This document shows positions 24,198 to 33,867 of a stretch of DNA of 64,000 nt, piece by piece. The notes beneath the pieces were generated by a model that did no database searches, was not told where the DNA came from, and saw only the letters and a program-made list of their open reading frames with translations. The position numbers and the translations under genes were made by a program. Numbering within the stretch: the stretch's first letter is position 1; each line of letters opens with the position of its first letter. Source of the stretch: Allostella vacuolata (GTDB lineage: Bacteria > Pseudomonadota > Alphaproteobacteria > ATCC43930 > Allostellaceae); contig AP019702.1 in the NCBI GenBank assembly GCA_006739055.1, positions 3,249,388-3,313,387 of the forward strand. Reading direction: 5' to 3'.

Positions 24198-26690
24198 ATG
24201 TCGATTGCGACCTGGACCGGGCGGCGGGGCAATGCCGCCCTGCTGGCCCTCATGGCGGCGGCGATGGCATGCCCGCAAGCGGCCCCGGCGGCAGCGGCCC
24301 AGCAGATCGCCCAGGCGGACCAGGTGCGGCGGTTCGACATCCCGGCCCAGCCGCTGCACCAGGCCCTGCTGCGCTTCTCGCGCGAGGCGGGGATCGAACT
24401 GTTCTTCGATTCCGCCATGACCCGCAACGCCACCTCGACGGCGCTGGCCGGCACCTACCCGACCCGCGACGCGCTGGCCCGCCTGCTGTCCCGCACCGGC
24501 CTCACCTTCCGCTTCACCAACCCCACGACGGTGACGCTGGAACGGCTGCCGCCGCAGGCCGGGGCCGTCATCCTCGATACCGTCACCGTAGAGGGCCGGC
24601 AGGTCCGCGCTCCGACGGCGACGGCTCCGTTCGACGGATTCGTGGCGAACGTCAGCCAGGCCGGCACCAAGACGGACACGCCGATCCTGGAGACCCCGCA
24701 ATCGATCTCCGTCGTCGGCAGCCAGGAGATCGCGACCCGCAATGCCCGGACGCTCGCCGACGCGCTCGGCTACACGTCGGGCGTCCGGGCCGGGACGATG
24801 GGCGCCTCCAACGGCTTCGGCGGCGACAGCACCTCGATCCGCGGCTTCGGCGGCAACGGCACGTCCGGCCCCTCGTTCAACGAGTATCTCGACGGGCTGC
24901 GGCTCGGCGGTACCGGCTATCTCAGCTCCGCGCTGGACCCGTACCTGTTCGAGCGCGTCGAGGCGATCAAGGGCCCGGCCTCGGTCCTCTACGGCCAGAG
25001 CACGCCGGGCGGCCTCGTCAACATGGTGAGCAAGCGGCCGACCGCCGCGCCGGTGCGCGAGGTGGAGATCCAGACCGGGAGCCGCGGCCGCCTGCAAGGC
25101 AGCTTCGATGTCGGCGACCGCATCGACCCGGCGGGCAGCGTCCTCTACCGGGTGACGGGAATCGCCTACCGGACCGACAGCGAGACGCGCCATTCCGACG
25201 ACAAGCGCCGCATCGCGATCGCCCCGTCGCTCACCTTCCAGCCGAACGACCGCACCACCCTCACCCTCCTGGCACGCTACCAGAACGACGATTTCGGCGG
25301 CTCGCCGCTCAACTGGGTGCCGGCCTACGGGACGGTGCTGGACAATCCGAACGGCAGGATCGCGCGCGGCTTCTTCGCCGGCGACCCCAACTACGAGCGC
25401 TGGAAGCGGGAGAGCGCCAACATCGGCTACGCGCTCGAGCACCGCTTCGACGACACCTGGACCTTCCGCCAGAACTTCCGCTACGTGCACAACCGGCTCG
25501 ACTTCGCCAACGTCTACATCAGCACGCTGCAGGCCGACCAGCGCACGGCGAACCGCCAGGCGTTCGGCATGGTCGAGCATTCCGACGACTTCGCCCTCGA
25601 CAACCAGGTCGAGGCGAAGTTCACGACCGGTCCCCTGCGGCACACCCTGCTGTTCGGCGCCGACGGGCAGTGGTTCGCCAACGACACCGACCGGGTGCTG
25701 CAGTCGGCGGCCCCGACCATCGACCTGTTCGCCCCCACCTACGGAGTAGCGTTCAACCCGACCCCGTACCAGAAGAGCGAGACCGAGGGCCGGCAGTATG
25801 GCGTCTACCTCCAGGACCAGGTTTCCTACGACCGCCTGCGGGTGGTGCTGGGCCTGCGCCAGGACTGGGCGGAGAGCGAATCCCGGAACCTGCTGAGCGG
25901 CGCCTCGTCCTCGCAGAAGGACGACGCCCTGACCAAGCGCGGCGCCCTGATGTACGTCTTCGACAACGGCCTGGCGCCCTATGCCAGCTACACGGAATCC
26001 TTCGAGCCGACGGTCGGCACCGTGCTGTCGGACGGCAGCACCGCCAAGCCGACCGAGGGCCGGCAGTACGAAGTCGGCCTGAAGTACCAGCCGACCGGCT
26101 TCGACAGCTTCGTCACCGCGTCGCTGTTCGACCTGCGCCGGAAGAACGTGGTGACGCGGGATCCGGACAACCCGGCGCTGTCGGTCCAGACCGGCGAGAT
26201 CTCCTCGCGCGGGATCGAGCTGGAGGCCAAGGCGAGCCTGGCCGCCGGCTTCAACGCGACCTTCGCCTATACCTATCTCGACGCCGAGGTGACCGACAGC
26301 AACAACACCACGACCGGCATCGACGGCGTCGTCGTCCCGATCCGCGGCAAGCGGCCGACCCGGGTCCCGGCGCATTCCGCCTCGATATGGCTCGACTACA
26401 GCTTCCTGGAGGGCCCGCTGCGCGGCTTCGCGCTGGGCGGCGGCGCGCGCTATGTCGGCCGCGCCGAGGGCGACGACGCCAACAGCTTCACCGTGCCGGC
26501 CTTCACCGTCTTCGACGCCATGCTGCGCTACGATCTGGACGGCCTCGATAGCCGCCTGGCCGGGATGCAGGTGCAGCTCAACGCCACCAACCTGTTCGAC
26601 CGGGAGTACATCTCGACCTGCTTCGGCGCCAATCGCTGCTACTTCGGCAGCGGGCGCACCGTCTATGCCTCGCTGAAATATCGCTGGTAG
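24198..26690 (+). CDS. TonB-dependent siderophore receptor with STN signalling domain
   Basis: An 830-residue outer-membrane receptor. A signal peptide (1-34, cleavage near AAAAQ) is followed by the STN domain (about 44-115, RRFDIPAQPLHQALLRFSRE), a TonB-box-like LDTVTVEG (126-133), the plug and a 22-strand-type barrel ending in the aromatic KYRW. The STN domain and the fecI-fecR pair upstream make it a transducing receptor that induces its own synthesis. FpvA/FhuA-type ferric siderophores are the likely ligand class. GGGGGAA precedes the ATG at 24198. Confidence 0.92.
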   Translation: MSIATWTGRRGNAALLALMAAAMACPQAAPAAAAQQIAQADQVRRFDIPAQPLHQALLRFSREAGIELFFDSAMTRNATSTALAGTYPTRDALARLLSRTGLTFRFTNPTTVTLERLPPQAGAVILDTVTVEGRQVRAPTATAPFDGFVANVSQAGTKTDTPILETPQSISVVGSQEIATRNARTLADALGYTSGVRAGTMGASNGFGGDSTSIRGFGGNGTSGPSFNEYLDGLRLGGTGYLSSALDPYLFERVEAIKGPASVLYGQSTPGGLVNMVSKRPTAAPVREVEIQTGSRGRLQGSFDVGDRIDPAGSVLYRVTGIAYRTDSETRHSDDKRRIAIAPSLTFQPNDRTTLTLLARYQNDDFGGSPLNWVPAYGTVLDNPNGRIARGFFAGDPNYERWKRESANIGYALEHRFDDTWTFRQNFRYVHNRLDFANVYISTLQADQRTANRQAFGMVEHSDDFALDNQVEAKFTTGPLRHTLLFGADGQWFANDTDRVLQSAAPTIDLFAPTYGVAFNPTPYQKSETEGRQYGVYLQDQVSYDRLRVVLGLRQDWAESESRNLLSGASSSQKDDALTKRGALMYVFDNGLAPYASYTESFEPTVGTVLSDGSTAKPTEGRQYEVGLKYQPTGFDSFVTASLFDLRRKNVVTRDPDNPALSVQTGEISSRGIELEAKASLAAGFNATFAYTYLDAEVTDSNNTTTGIDGVVVPIRGKRPTRVPAHSASIWLDYSFLEGPLRGFALGGGARYVGRAEGDDANSFTVPAFTVFDAMLRYDLDGLDSRLAGMQVQLNATNLFDREYISTCFGANRCYFGSGRTVYASLKYRW

Positions 26691-26705
26691 GCGTCCGACC
26701 GGCCC

Positions 26706-26966
26706 ATGCCGTCGCTGCTCCTGCGTCTCCTGGCGGCCACGGCCGGCACCTACCTGCTGGCCATGGCCTGGGTGACGGCGTTCGCCCGCGCCTGGCCCGG
26801 CCCCCCTGCCGACGGGGTGCTGCTCGGCACGATGACGAGCTTCCTGGCGGGGATGCTGGCCATCCTGTGGATCTTCGCCACCGGCAGCGCCTGGCGGGCA
26901 TCCGCCGGGCTGGCGCTGCTGACGGCGGCGCTGTGGCTGATTGCCTTGCTGGCGGGTGCGCCGTGA
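26706..26966 (+). CDS. DUF3649-type small membrane protein
   Basis: An 86-residue inner-membrane protein with three hydrophobic segments (about 6-27, 41-60, 65-83) and the ILWIFATGSAWRA region typical of DUF3649 proteins. These are found almost only beside siderophore receptors and PepSY proteins. Function is unproven; a helper role in reducing or moving iron across the inner membrane has been proposed from context. It overlaps the next gene by GTGA. Confidence 0.8.
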   Translation: MPSLLLRLLAATAGTYLLAMAWVTAFARAWPGPPADGVLLGTMTSFLAGMLAILWIFATGSAWRASAGLALLTAALWLIALLAGAP

Positions 26967-28528
26967 AGGCCCTGGCCCAGCTGCGCGTCTCTATGGCGGG
27001 GCTGCACATCTGGGGTGGCCTCTGCTTCGGGTGGCTGCTCTATGCGGTGTTCCTGACCGGCACCCTCAGCTACTACCGCGACGAGATCAGCCTGTGGATG
27101 CGGCCGGAGCTGCAGACCCGGCTGGTCGAGCCGTCCGAGGCCGCCCAGCGCGCGATCCGCCGGCTGGAGACGATCGGCCAGGGCGCCTATCGCTGGCTGA
27201 TCGAGATGCCGGATGCGCGCATGCCGGTCGCCAGCCTCGCCGTGTGGCGGGAGGCCGGGCCCGGCCCCCGCTTCCAGCGCGAAGCCTTCGACCCGGCGAG
27301 CCGGGCGCCAAGCCCGGCACGGGCGACCCATGGCGGCGATTTCCTCTATTATTTCCACTTCGACCTCCACATGCCGTGGCGTCTCGGCCGCTTCCTGGTC
27401 GGCATCGCGGCGATGGCCATGCTGGTCGCGATCGCCAGCGGCGTGATCGTCCATCGGCGCATCTTCGCCGACTTCTTCACCTTCCGGCCGGGCCGGGCGC
27501 AGCGCTCCTGGCTCGACGCCCACAACGCGGCGGGCGTGCTGGCCCTGCCCTATCATGTGATGATCACCTATACCGGCCTGGTGCCGCTGATGTTCCTCTA
27601 CCTGCCGCAGGGCATCGACCTGGCATTTCCGGGGCAGCGCGCGAGCTTCTTCGCCGCGACCGGACAATCCCTGCCGACGCCGCCCGCCGCCGGCCGGCCG
27701 GCGCCGCTGGTCGATCTCGCCCCGCTGGTGGCGGAGGCGATGCGGCGCTGGGGCGGCAAGGAAGTCGGGCGGATCGACGTCCGGCGGCCGCTCGACGCCC
27801 ATGCCCGGATCGAACTGACCGCGTCCGATGCCAGCCACCTGTCGCACGGCCGCGGCCGCCTGGTGTTCGACGGCACCGACGGCCGGCTCCTGTCGAGCGA
27901 CGCCGACGCCTCCTGGGTCGTGGCGACGGAGCGGGCGATGTACGGCCTCCATCTCGCCCGCTTCGCCGACCCGGCCCTGCGCGCGCTCCTGTTCCTGTCC
28001 GGCGTGGCCGGCACCGCCATGGTCGGGACCGGGCTCCTGCTGTGGGCGGCGGCGCGGCGGCGCAAGGCGGGCGAGGCGCCCCAGCGCACCGGGCACCGTC
28101 TGGTCGACATCCTGAACGTCGCCACCATCGCCGGCCTGCCGGTCGCGATCGGCGCCTTCTTCTGGGCCAACCGCCTGCTGCCGGCCGCCCTGCCGGGACG
28201 CGCGGGGTGGGAAGTCGACGCCTTCTTCGCGGCCTGGGCGGCGGCGGCGCTGCACGCGGCGCTGCGGCCGCGCGCCGCCGCCTGGGTGGAGCAGCTGGCG
28301 GCGGCCGCGGTCCTGCTGGCGTGCCTGCCGCTGCTGAACGCGCTCGCCACCGGCCGCGGCCTGCACCGGTCGCTCACGGCAGGCGACTGGGTCTTCGCCG
28401 GATTCGACCTCTGCGCGCTTGCGGCCGGGCTGCTGCTGGCGCTCCTGGCGCTGCGGGCCGGGCGGCCCGCCGCCGTCAGAACTCGATCCCGGCCTGGGCC
28501 CGCACGCCCGCGCGGAAGTGGTGCTTGA
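26963..28528 (+). CDS. PepSY-associated transmembrane protein
   Basis: A 521-residue inner-membrane protein. An N-terminal helix (about 12-36, with HIWGGLCFGWLLYAVFLTG) and periplasmic PepSY regions are followed by further transmembrane helices around 140-160, 190-215, 335-360 and a hydrophobic C-terminal third. Paired histidines (YYFHFDLHMP, WLDAHNAAGVLALPYH, MYGLHLARF) could bind heme, as in FMN/heme-type iron reductases of this family. GTG at 26963 overlaps the DUF3649 stop. The last 53 bases overlap the convergent cobO gene, and the final Arg/Pro-rich residues look like read-through sequence. Confidence 0.82.
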   Translation: MKALAQLRVSMAGLHIWGGLCFGWLLYAVFLTGTLSYYRDEISLWMRPELQTRLVEPSEAAQRAIRRLETIGQGAYRWLIEMPDARMPVASLAVWREAGPGPRFQREAFDPASRAPSPARATHGGDFLYYFHFDLHMPWRLGRFLVGIAAMAMLVAIASGVIVHRRIFADFFTFRPGRAQRSWLDAHNAAGVLALPYHVMITYTGLVPLMFLYLPQGIDLAFPGQRASFFAATGQSLPTPPAAGRPAPLVDLAPLVAEAMRRWGGKEVGRIDVRRPLDAHARIELTASDASHLSHGRGRLVFDGTDGRLLSSDADASWVVATERAMYGLHLARFADPALRALLFLSGVAGTAMVGTGLLLWAAARRRKAGEAPQRTGHRLVDILNVATIAGLPVAIGAFFWANRLLPAALPGRAGWEVDAFFAAWAAAALHAALRPRAAAWVEQLAAAAVLLACLPLLNALATGRGLHRSLTAGDWVFAGFDLCALAAGLLLALLALRAGRPAAVRTRSRPGPARPRGSGA

Positions 28529-29102
28529 CGTTGTTCATCTCGGTCACCAGGTCGGCCGCCTCGATCAGCTCCGGCTTGGCGTTGCGGCCGGTCACCAGCA
28601 CATGCAGGTCCGGCCGCCGGGCGGTCAGGGCGGCGACGATCTCGTCGACCGGCAGGTAGTCGTAGCGCAGCGCGATGTTGAGCTCGTCCAGCACCACCAG
28701 CCCGAACGCCGGGTCGGCCAGCAGGCCCAGCGCCAGTTCCCAGCCGCGCCGGGCGCAGGCGATGTCGCGTTCGCGGTCCTGGGTGTCCCAGGTGAAGCCC
28801 TCGCCGGCGGTGTGGTAGGCGAAGAGGTCGCCGAAGCGCTTCAGGGCCATGATCTCGCCGGTCTCCTCGGTCGCCTTGATGAAGCGGACCAGCCCGACCT
28901 TCCGCCCGTAGCCGAGATGGCGCAGCATCAGGCCGAAACCGGCGGTCGACTTGCCCTTGCCGGCGCCGGTGTGGACCATCAGCAGCCCCTTCTCGATTGT
29001 CTTGCTGGCGATCAGGCGGTCCTTCGCCTCCTTGACCCGGGCCATCTTCTCGGCGTGGCGGCGGTTGATCTCGACGATTTCGGCGGGGGTCGGTTCGGTC
29101 AT
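28476..29102 (-). CDS. cobO: Cob(I)yrinic acid a,c-diamide adenosyltransferase
   Basis: A 208-residue CobA/CobO-type enzyme that adds the 5'-deoxyadenosyl group to cobalt. The modified P-loop HTGAGKGKST (44-53) accepts ATP; LVRFIKA, FTWDTQD and VVLDELNIALRYDYL are family motifs. As the last gene of the corrinoid uptake operon it would convert imported corrinoid to the coenzyme form. Its ATG overlaps the ATPase stop (ATGA). It ends inside the convergent PepSY gene. Confidence 0.93.
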   Translation of the reverse strand: MTEPTPAEIVEINRRHAEKMARVKEAKDRLIASKTIEKGLLMVHTGAGKGKSTAGFGLMLRHLGYGRKVGLVRFIKATEETGEIMALKRFGDLFAYHTAGEGFTWDTQDRERDIACARRGWELALGLLADPAFGLVVLDELNIALRYDYLPVDEIVAALTARRPDLHVLVTGRNAKPELIEAADLVTEMNNVKHHFRAGVRAQAGIEF

Positions 29103-29899
29103 CGCGTGGTCCTCGGGTCGGTGGGGGAACGCAGGTTCCAGGGCATGGCGTAGGCGCGGCCGTCGCGGCTGTGCCGCGCCAGCTCGATGCCGTAGACGGT
29201 CTCGATGCGGTCGCCGGCGAGCAGCTCGGCCGGGGGGGCGTCGGCCGCGACCCGGCCGTCCGACAGCAGGCAGATGCGGTCGCAGAAGCGCAGCGCCAGC
29301 GCCAGGTCGTGCAGCACGACGACGACCGCGACCCCACCCGCCGCCCGGTCGGCCAGCAGCTGGAGGCAGCGGATCTGGTGGGCGGGATCGAGGCCCGCGA
29401 CCGGCTCGTCGGCCAGCAGCACCTCGGGCGTGCCGGCGAGGCAGCGGGCGAACATCACCCGCGCCCGCTCGCCGCCGGAGAGCGTGGTGACGTCGCGGGC
29501 GCGCAGTTGGGCGACGTCGCAGGCGGCCATCGCCGCCTCGACCGCCGCCGCGTCGTCGCCGGACGGGCGGCTCCACAGGCTGCGATGGGGCAGCCGGCCG
29601 AGCCCGACCGTGCGTTCGACGGACAGCGGCCAGTGGGACGCGGCGCCCTGCTCCAGGTAGCCGACCCGCCGCGCCCGCTCGACCGCGTCGACCCGGGCCA
29701 GGTCCTGCCCGCCCAGCTGCACGGTGCCGGCATCCGGCCGGCGCAGCCCGGCCATCACCTCCAGCAAGGTGGTCTTGCCGGCGCCGTTCGGGCCCAGCAG
29801 GCCCAGCAGGGTCCCCGGCTCGACCGCCAGGGCGACTCCCGACAGGATCGACGCCCGGCCGATGCGGACGTCGAGGCCGCGGATCTCGATCGCGGTCAT
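29099..29899 (-). CDS. btuD: Corrinoid ABC transporter ATPase
   Basis: A 266-residue ATPase with Walker A GPNGAGKTT, signature LSGGERARVMFARCLA, Walker B VLLADEP and the switch VVLHD. It belongs to the FecE/BtuD type that pairs with FecCD-fold permeases. The position between a permease and cobO, behind a cobalamin riboswitch, supports corrinoid rather than siderophore cargo. ATGA overlaps link it to both neighbours. Confidence 0.9.
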   Translation of the reverse strand: MTAIEIRGLDVRIGRASILSGVALAVEPGTLLGLLGPNGAGKTTLLEVMAGLRRPDAGTVQLGGQDLARVDAVERARRVGYLEQGAASHWPLSVERTVGLGRLPHRSLWSRPSGDDAAAVEAAMAACDVAQLRARDVTTLSGGERARVMFARCLAGTPEVLLADEPVAGLDPAHQIRCLQLLADRAAGGVAVVVVLHDLALALRFCDRICLLSDGRVAADAPPAELLAGDRIETVYGIELARHSRDGRAYAMPWNLRSPTDPRTTR

Positions 29900-30870
29900 C
29901 GGAGGCCGGCCCGGGTCTTCATCAGCAGGAACAGGAAGAAGGGCGCGCCGATCAGCCCCGTCAGCACGCCCAGCTTCAATTCGACGTTGGTCGGGATCCA
30001 GCGCACCGCGATGTCGGCGGCGAGCAGCAGCGAGCCACCGGCGAACGCACTCGGCAGCAGCAGGCGCCCCGGCATCGCCCCGATCAGCGGGCGCAGCAGG
30101 TGGGGCACGACCAGCCCGATGAAGCCGATCGACCCCGCGACCGACACCGCCGCGCCGACCGCCAGCCCGGTGCCGACGACGACCCGCCAGCGCAGGCGGC
30201 GCAGATCGACGCCGAGGCTGGCCGCGGTCTTCTCGCCCAGCCCCAGCGCGTCGAGCCCGCGCCCGTTGAGCAGCAGCAGGGCCGCCCCCGCCAGCATGAA
30301 GGGGGCCGCCACCAGCACCTGGTCGAGCGAGCGGTCGGTCAGCGACCCCAGCAGCCAGAAGGTGATCTCCACCACCGCGTGCGGGTTGGGCGCGAGGTTG
30401 AGGGCGAGTGCCGTCATCGAGCCGGCCAGCGTGTTGATCGCCACCCCGGCCAGGATCAAGGTCAGGACGTTGCCGCCCTGCCCGGCCAGCATCTGCACGA
30501 TCAGGATGGCGACCAGGGCGCCCGCCATCCCGGCCAGCGGCAGGGCCGGTGCCCAGGCGGCGGAGACGCCGAAATAGATGACCAGCACCGCACCCAGCGC
30601 GGCCGAGGCCGAGGCGCCGATCAGGCTCGGCTCGGCGAGCGGGTTGCGCAGGTAGCCCTGCAGGTTGGCACCCGACAGGCCCAGCACCATGCCGACCGCC
30701 GCCCCCAGCAGGGCCCGCGGCAGGCGGATCTGCAGGGCGATCAGCGCCTCGGGCGAGCCGCCGCCGTTCCACAGCCCCAGCACCAGCCGGTCGAGCGGCA
30801 GCGTCGCCGGCCCGATCGCGAACGAGGCGACGGTCAGGGCCAGCATGAGCAGTCCCAGGGCGGCGGTCAT
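29896..30870 (-). CDS. btuC: FecCD-family permease for corrinoid import
   Basis: A 324-residue inner-membrane permease with about ten helices. Family motifs include RLPRALLGAAVGMVLGLSG, LQGYLRNPLAEPSLIG and GSIGFIGLVVPHLLRPLIG. It forms the translocation dimer with the adjacent ATPase. Its ATG overlaps the stop of the binding-protein gene. Substrate assignment rests on operon context. Confidence 0.9.
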   Translation of the reverse strand: MTAALGLLMLALTVASFAIGPATLPLDRLVLGLWNGGGSPEALIALQIRLPRALLGAAVGMVLGLSGANLQGYLRNPLAEPSLIGASASAALGAVLVIYFGVSAAWAPALPLAGMAGALVAILIVQMLAGQGGNVLTLILAGVAINTLAGSMTALALNLAPNPHAVVEITFWLLGSLTDRSLDQVLVAAPFMLAGAALLLLNGRGLDALGLGEKTAASLGVDLRRLRWRVVVGTGLAVGAAVSVAGSIGFIGLVVPHLLRPLIGAMPGRLLLPSAFAGGSLLLAADIAVRWIPTNVELKLGVLTGLIGAPFFLFLLMKTRAGLR

Positions 30871-31733
30871 CGGCTGCGGCCCTGTCCAGCGGAGGCCGGC
30901 AGGTTGCGGGCGATCTCGGCCTCCAGCACGTCCAGCCCTTCGGACGAGGCCGGGCTGTTGCAGAACCAGTAGCGCAGCGGGAAGTCGGCCACCGCCATGC
31001 CGCCCGCCTGCGGGCGGAGCGCGGGATGGTCCAGCATCGCCTGGTTCATCGCCGGCCGGTCGCCGCGCCGCGAGTCGATGATCAGCAGGTCGGGCGGCTG
31101 CAGCACGAGTACTTCCAGCGGTACCGCCACCCGCGCACCCCGGCCGATGTTCAGGAGCCGGTAGCCGACGGCGGAGACCATGTCGGCGACCAGCGTGCCC
31201 TCGCCCGGCATGGTCCCGCCGGGACGGTAGACGCCGATCGTCGCCCCGCTCGCCGCCGGCCGGGCCCGCCCGTCGAGCCGGGCGCGGATATCGTCGGCGA
31301 GCCGGGCACCGCGGTCCGGATGGCCCAGCGCCTTGGCCACGCGCTCCATCTGCGCCGGCAGGTCGGCCAGCCGGGTGATCGGCGGGATGCGCAGGACCGT
31401 GACGCCGACGCGGCCCAGCATGTCCATCGTGGCGCGACGGGCGAAGCCGCCGCCGATCGCAAGGTCGGCGCGCAGCAGCAGGATCTCCTCCGCCGTGCCG
31501 CGATGCTTGGGCAAGGTCCTGGCGCGGGCGGCCAGCGGCGACAGGTTGGGGTCGTCGGCCACCTTGCTGACGGCCGCGACCTGGGCCGCGTCCGCCATCG
31601 CCAGCACGAACTGGTCGGAACAGAGGTCGAGCGAGACGACCCGGGGCGCGGCGGCGGACGCCCCGGTCCCTGGCACCAACCAGGCCAGTGCCAGCGAGGC
31701 CAGTGTCAGCCGGGCCGCCCGCCACCCGCCCAT
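30867..31733 (-). CDS. btuF: Periplasmic corrinoid-binding protein, BtuF-like
   Basis: A 288-residue class III binding protein. A signal peptide (1-28, ending GASAAA) is followed by RVVSLDLCSDQFVLAMAD, the opening of BtuF-like proteins in alphaproteobacteria. The two-lobed fold is suggested by the long middle helix region. It starts two bases after the btuB stop and overlaps btuC by ATGA. It would pass corrinoid from the outer-membrane receptor to the ABC permease. Confidence 0.85.
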   Translation of the reverse strand: MGGWRAARLTLASLALAWLVPGTGASAAAPRVVSLDLCSDQFVLAMADAAQVAAVSKVADDPNLSPLAARARTLPKHRGTAEEILLLRADLAIGGGFARRATMDMLGRVGVTVLRIPPITRLADLPAQMERVAKALGHPDRGARLADDIRARLDGRARPAASGATIGVYRPGGTMPGEGTLVADMVSAVGYRLLNIGRGARVAVPLEVLVLQPPDLLIIDSRRGDRPAMNQAMLDHPALRPQAGGMAVADFPLRYWFCNSPASSEGLDVLEAEIARNLPASAGQGRSR

Positions 31734-31735
31734 GG

Positions 31736-33652
31736 TCAGAAGTTCGCCTTCAGGCCGAGATAGGCCGAGCGGCCCGGGGTGCGGTAGTTCAGTGCCTCCT
31801 GGTACTTCTCGTCGAACAGGTTCTCGACCCGGACATAGGCCGCCACCTTCTCGGTGATGTCGTAGGAGACGAGCGCGTCGACGACGATGAAGGAGTCGAG
31901 CTCGACGGTCGACGAGGCCGAATTGAGCTGCTGGTGGACGTAGCGGACGGCACCGCCGATGCGGAAGCCGCGGATGCCGAGATAGTCCGCCGAGAGGTTG
32001 GCGGAATGGCGCGGCCGCCGCGGCAGGTCGCGGCCGGTGTCGCGATCCTCGCTGTCGAGGAAGGTGTAGCCGACACCGACCGTCAGGTCCGGGGTGATCT
32101 CCGCCCGCATGGTCGCCTCGATGCCCTGGGTGCGGGCCCGGGCGATGTTCACGTAGTAGTCCTGGAAGGCGATCAGGTTGCGATAGTCGTTGTGGAAGGC
32201 CGTCGCGCCGATGGTGAGCCTGCCGTTCAGCAGCGGCTGCTCGAAGCCGAAGTCGAAGCCCTTGCTCTTCTCCGGCCGCAGCGTGGCGTTGCCGTAGGTC
32301 GGGGCATAGAGCTGGTAGAGGGTCGGCGCCTTGGCCGCGGTGCCATAGCTGGCGCGCAGGATGGTCCGCCAGCCGGGCACGGTATAGGCGCCGGTCAGGC
32401 GATAGGTGGTCTCGCCGCCGAAGCCCTGGACGTCGTCGTGGCGGATGCCGGCGGTCAGGTGCAGGTCGTCCCACAGGCCCAGCAGGTACTGGGCATAGAG
32501 GGAGTCGGTGCGCAGGTCGCGGTCGAGGTCGGTCACCTTGGCGCCGCCGCGGATGTTGGTGCTGCGCGCCGTCTCGGTCTCGCGGGCGGCCCCGAAAGTC
32601 AGGACGTCGTCGCGGTCGATCTTGACCGATCCGCGATACTCCAGCCCGTAGCGATCGCCGTCGAAGGTCGAGTAGCGCGACGCGCTGGCCGGCTGGTCGT
32701 AGTCGCGCTCGGTCCGGCTGCCGGTCGCCGACAGGGTGTTGTCCCAGCGGCCGTCGAACAGCTTCACCTTGGCCGCGACCCGGCCATGGCCCATGTGCTT
32801 CTCGATCTCGTTCGGCCCGTCGCGGGTCGAGGACGGGTCGTACTCGCTGACCATGTGGGTGAAGCCGCCACCGGCCTCCAGCGAGAAGATGCTGTTGAAG
32901 TCGTAGGAGAAGCGGCCGTTGACCGACTGGGTCCTGGTGCCGTCCTTCTCGTCGCCGGCGGTGACGCGGGAGAAGCCCTTGGTCTGGAAATTGGCGCCGG
33001 ACAGGGCATAGCTGAAGCCGCCGAGCGAGCCGCTGACGCCGACGCCCTGGCGGAAGGTCTGATAGCTTCCCCCCTCCACCAGGCCGGTGACGCGCATCGG
33101 CCCCTGGCCCTTGCGGGTGATGATGTTGATGACCCCGCCCATGGCGTCGTTGCCGTAGAGCGCGCTCTGCGGCCCGCGCAGCACCTCGATCTGCTCGATC
33201 TCGGTGACCAGGAAGGCGTTGAAGTCGAAGTCGTTGGCGGTGGCGCCCGGGTCGTTGACCTCGACCCCGTCGATCAGGATCTTGACCTGCCCGGTGTCCG
33301 ATCCGCGGATGCGCAGCTGGGCGGTGGCACCCGTCCCGCCATTGTGGTTGATACTGACGCCCGGGACCCGCTTCAGCAGGTCGATGACGTGGGCGTCGCC
33401 CGTGCGCTCGATGTCCTCGCGGGTCAACACGGTGACCGAGCTGCCGACCTGGTCGATCGGGGTCGGCACCAGGTTGGCCGACACCACCACCGGCGGCAGG
33501 GCGACCACCGCCGCCCCGCCCGGCTCCAATTGCTGGGCCATGGCCGGGCCTGTCGCCCCGAGGGTGCCGATGCCGGCCGCCCCCAGGAGGGCCGCCTTCA
33601 ACTGCCGTTCAAACTGCCTGACGGTAAATGCACTGCCTGCCGCGCGATCCAT
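31736..33652 (-). CDS. btuB: TonB-dependent corrinoid receptor, BtuB-like
   Basis: A 638-residue outer-membrane receptor. The signal region ends near TGPAMAQ (residue 40), the TonB box is PPVVVSA (53-59), and the plug includes VTVLTREDIERTG, RIRGSDTGQVKILIDGVEV and IEVLRGPQSALYGNDAMGG. A 22-strand-type barrel ends in LKANF, with the terminal Phe. There is no STN domain. GAGGG precedes ATG 33652. Control by a cobalamin riboswitch about 215 bases upstream strongly supports corrinoid as ligand. It leads the btuB-btuF-btuC-btuD-cobO operon. Confidence 0.92.
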   Translation of the reverse strand: MDRAAGSAFTVRQFERQLKAALLGAAGIGTLGATGPAMAQQLEPGGAAVVALPPVVVSANLVPTPIDQVGSSVTVLTREDIERTGDAHVIDLLKRVPGVSINHNGGTGATAQLRIRGSDTGQVKILIDGVEVNDPGATANDFDFNAFLVTEIEQIEVLRGPQSALYGNDAMGGVINIITRKGQGPMRVTGLVEGGSYQTFRQGVGVSGSLGGFSYALSGANFQTKGFSRVTAGDEKDGTRTQSVNGRFSYDFNSIFSLEAGGGFTHMVSEYDPSSTRDGPNEIEKHMGHGRVAAKVKLFDGRWDNTLSATGSRTERDYDQPASASRYSTFDGDRYGLEYRGSVKIDRDDVLTFGAARETETARSTNIRGGAKVTDLDRDLRTDSLYAQYLLGLWDDLHLTAGIRHDDVQGFGGETTYRLTGAYTVPGWRTILRASYGTAAKAPTLYQLYAPTYGNATLRPEKSKGFDFGFEQPLLNGRLTIGATAFHNDYRNLIAFQDYYVNIARARTQGIEATMRAEITPDLTVGVGYTFLDSEDRDTGRDLPRRPRHSANLSADYLGIRGFRIGGAVRYVHQQLNSASSTVELDSFIVVDALVSYDITEKVAAYVRVENLFDEKYQEALNYRTPGRSAYLGLKANF

Positions 33653-33867
33653 GGGATCCCTCGCCTCGCTCCTGTTCGAACCGACTGGAGGCGTGGAACG
33701 GCCGAGCGACCGCGCCGACGGGATGTCGAATCCCGTTCGTGCGAACCGATAAGACCCGGGGAGTGTGTCGCACTTCCCATAGCCCGCCGCGCCATCCTCC
33801 AGGCGTCGGCGCAAACGGAAGACCGTCCCCACGGGGCACCCCGCCCACGGGTCGCGCGACGCACGTT
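33653..33867 (-). promoter_or_regulatory. btuB leader between riboswitch and start codon
   Basis: About 215 bases of untranslated leader. A perfect 7-bp inverted repeat, ACGGGAT at 33718-33724 and ATCCCGT at 33730-33736, is the clearest structure. No U-run marks an intrinsic terminator, and the ribosome site lies far from the aptamer, so the expression platform is not obvious. Confidence 0.45.
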
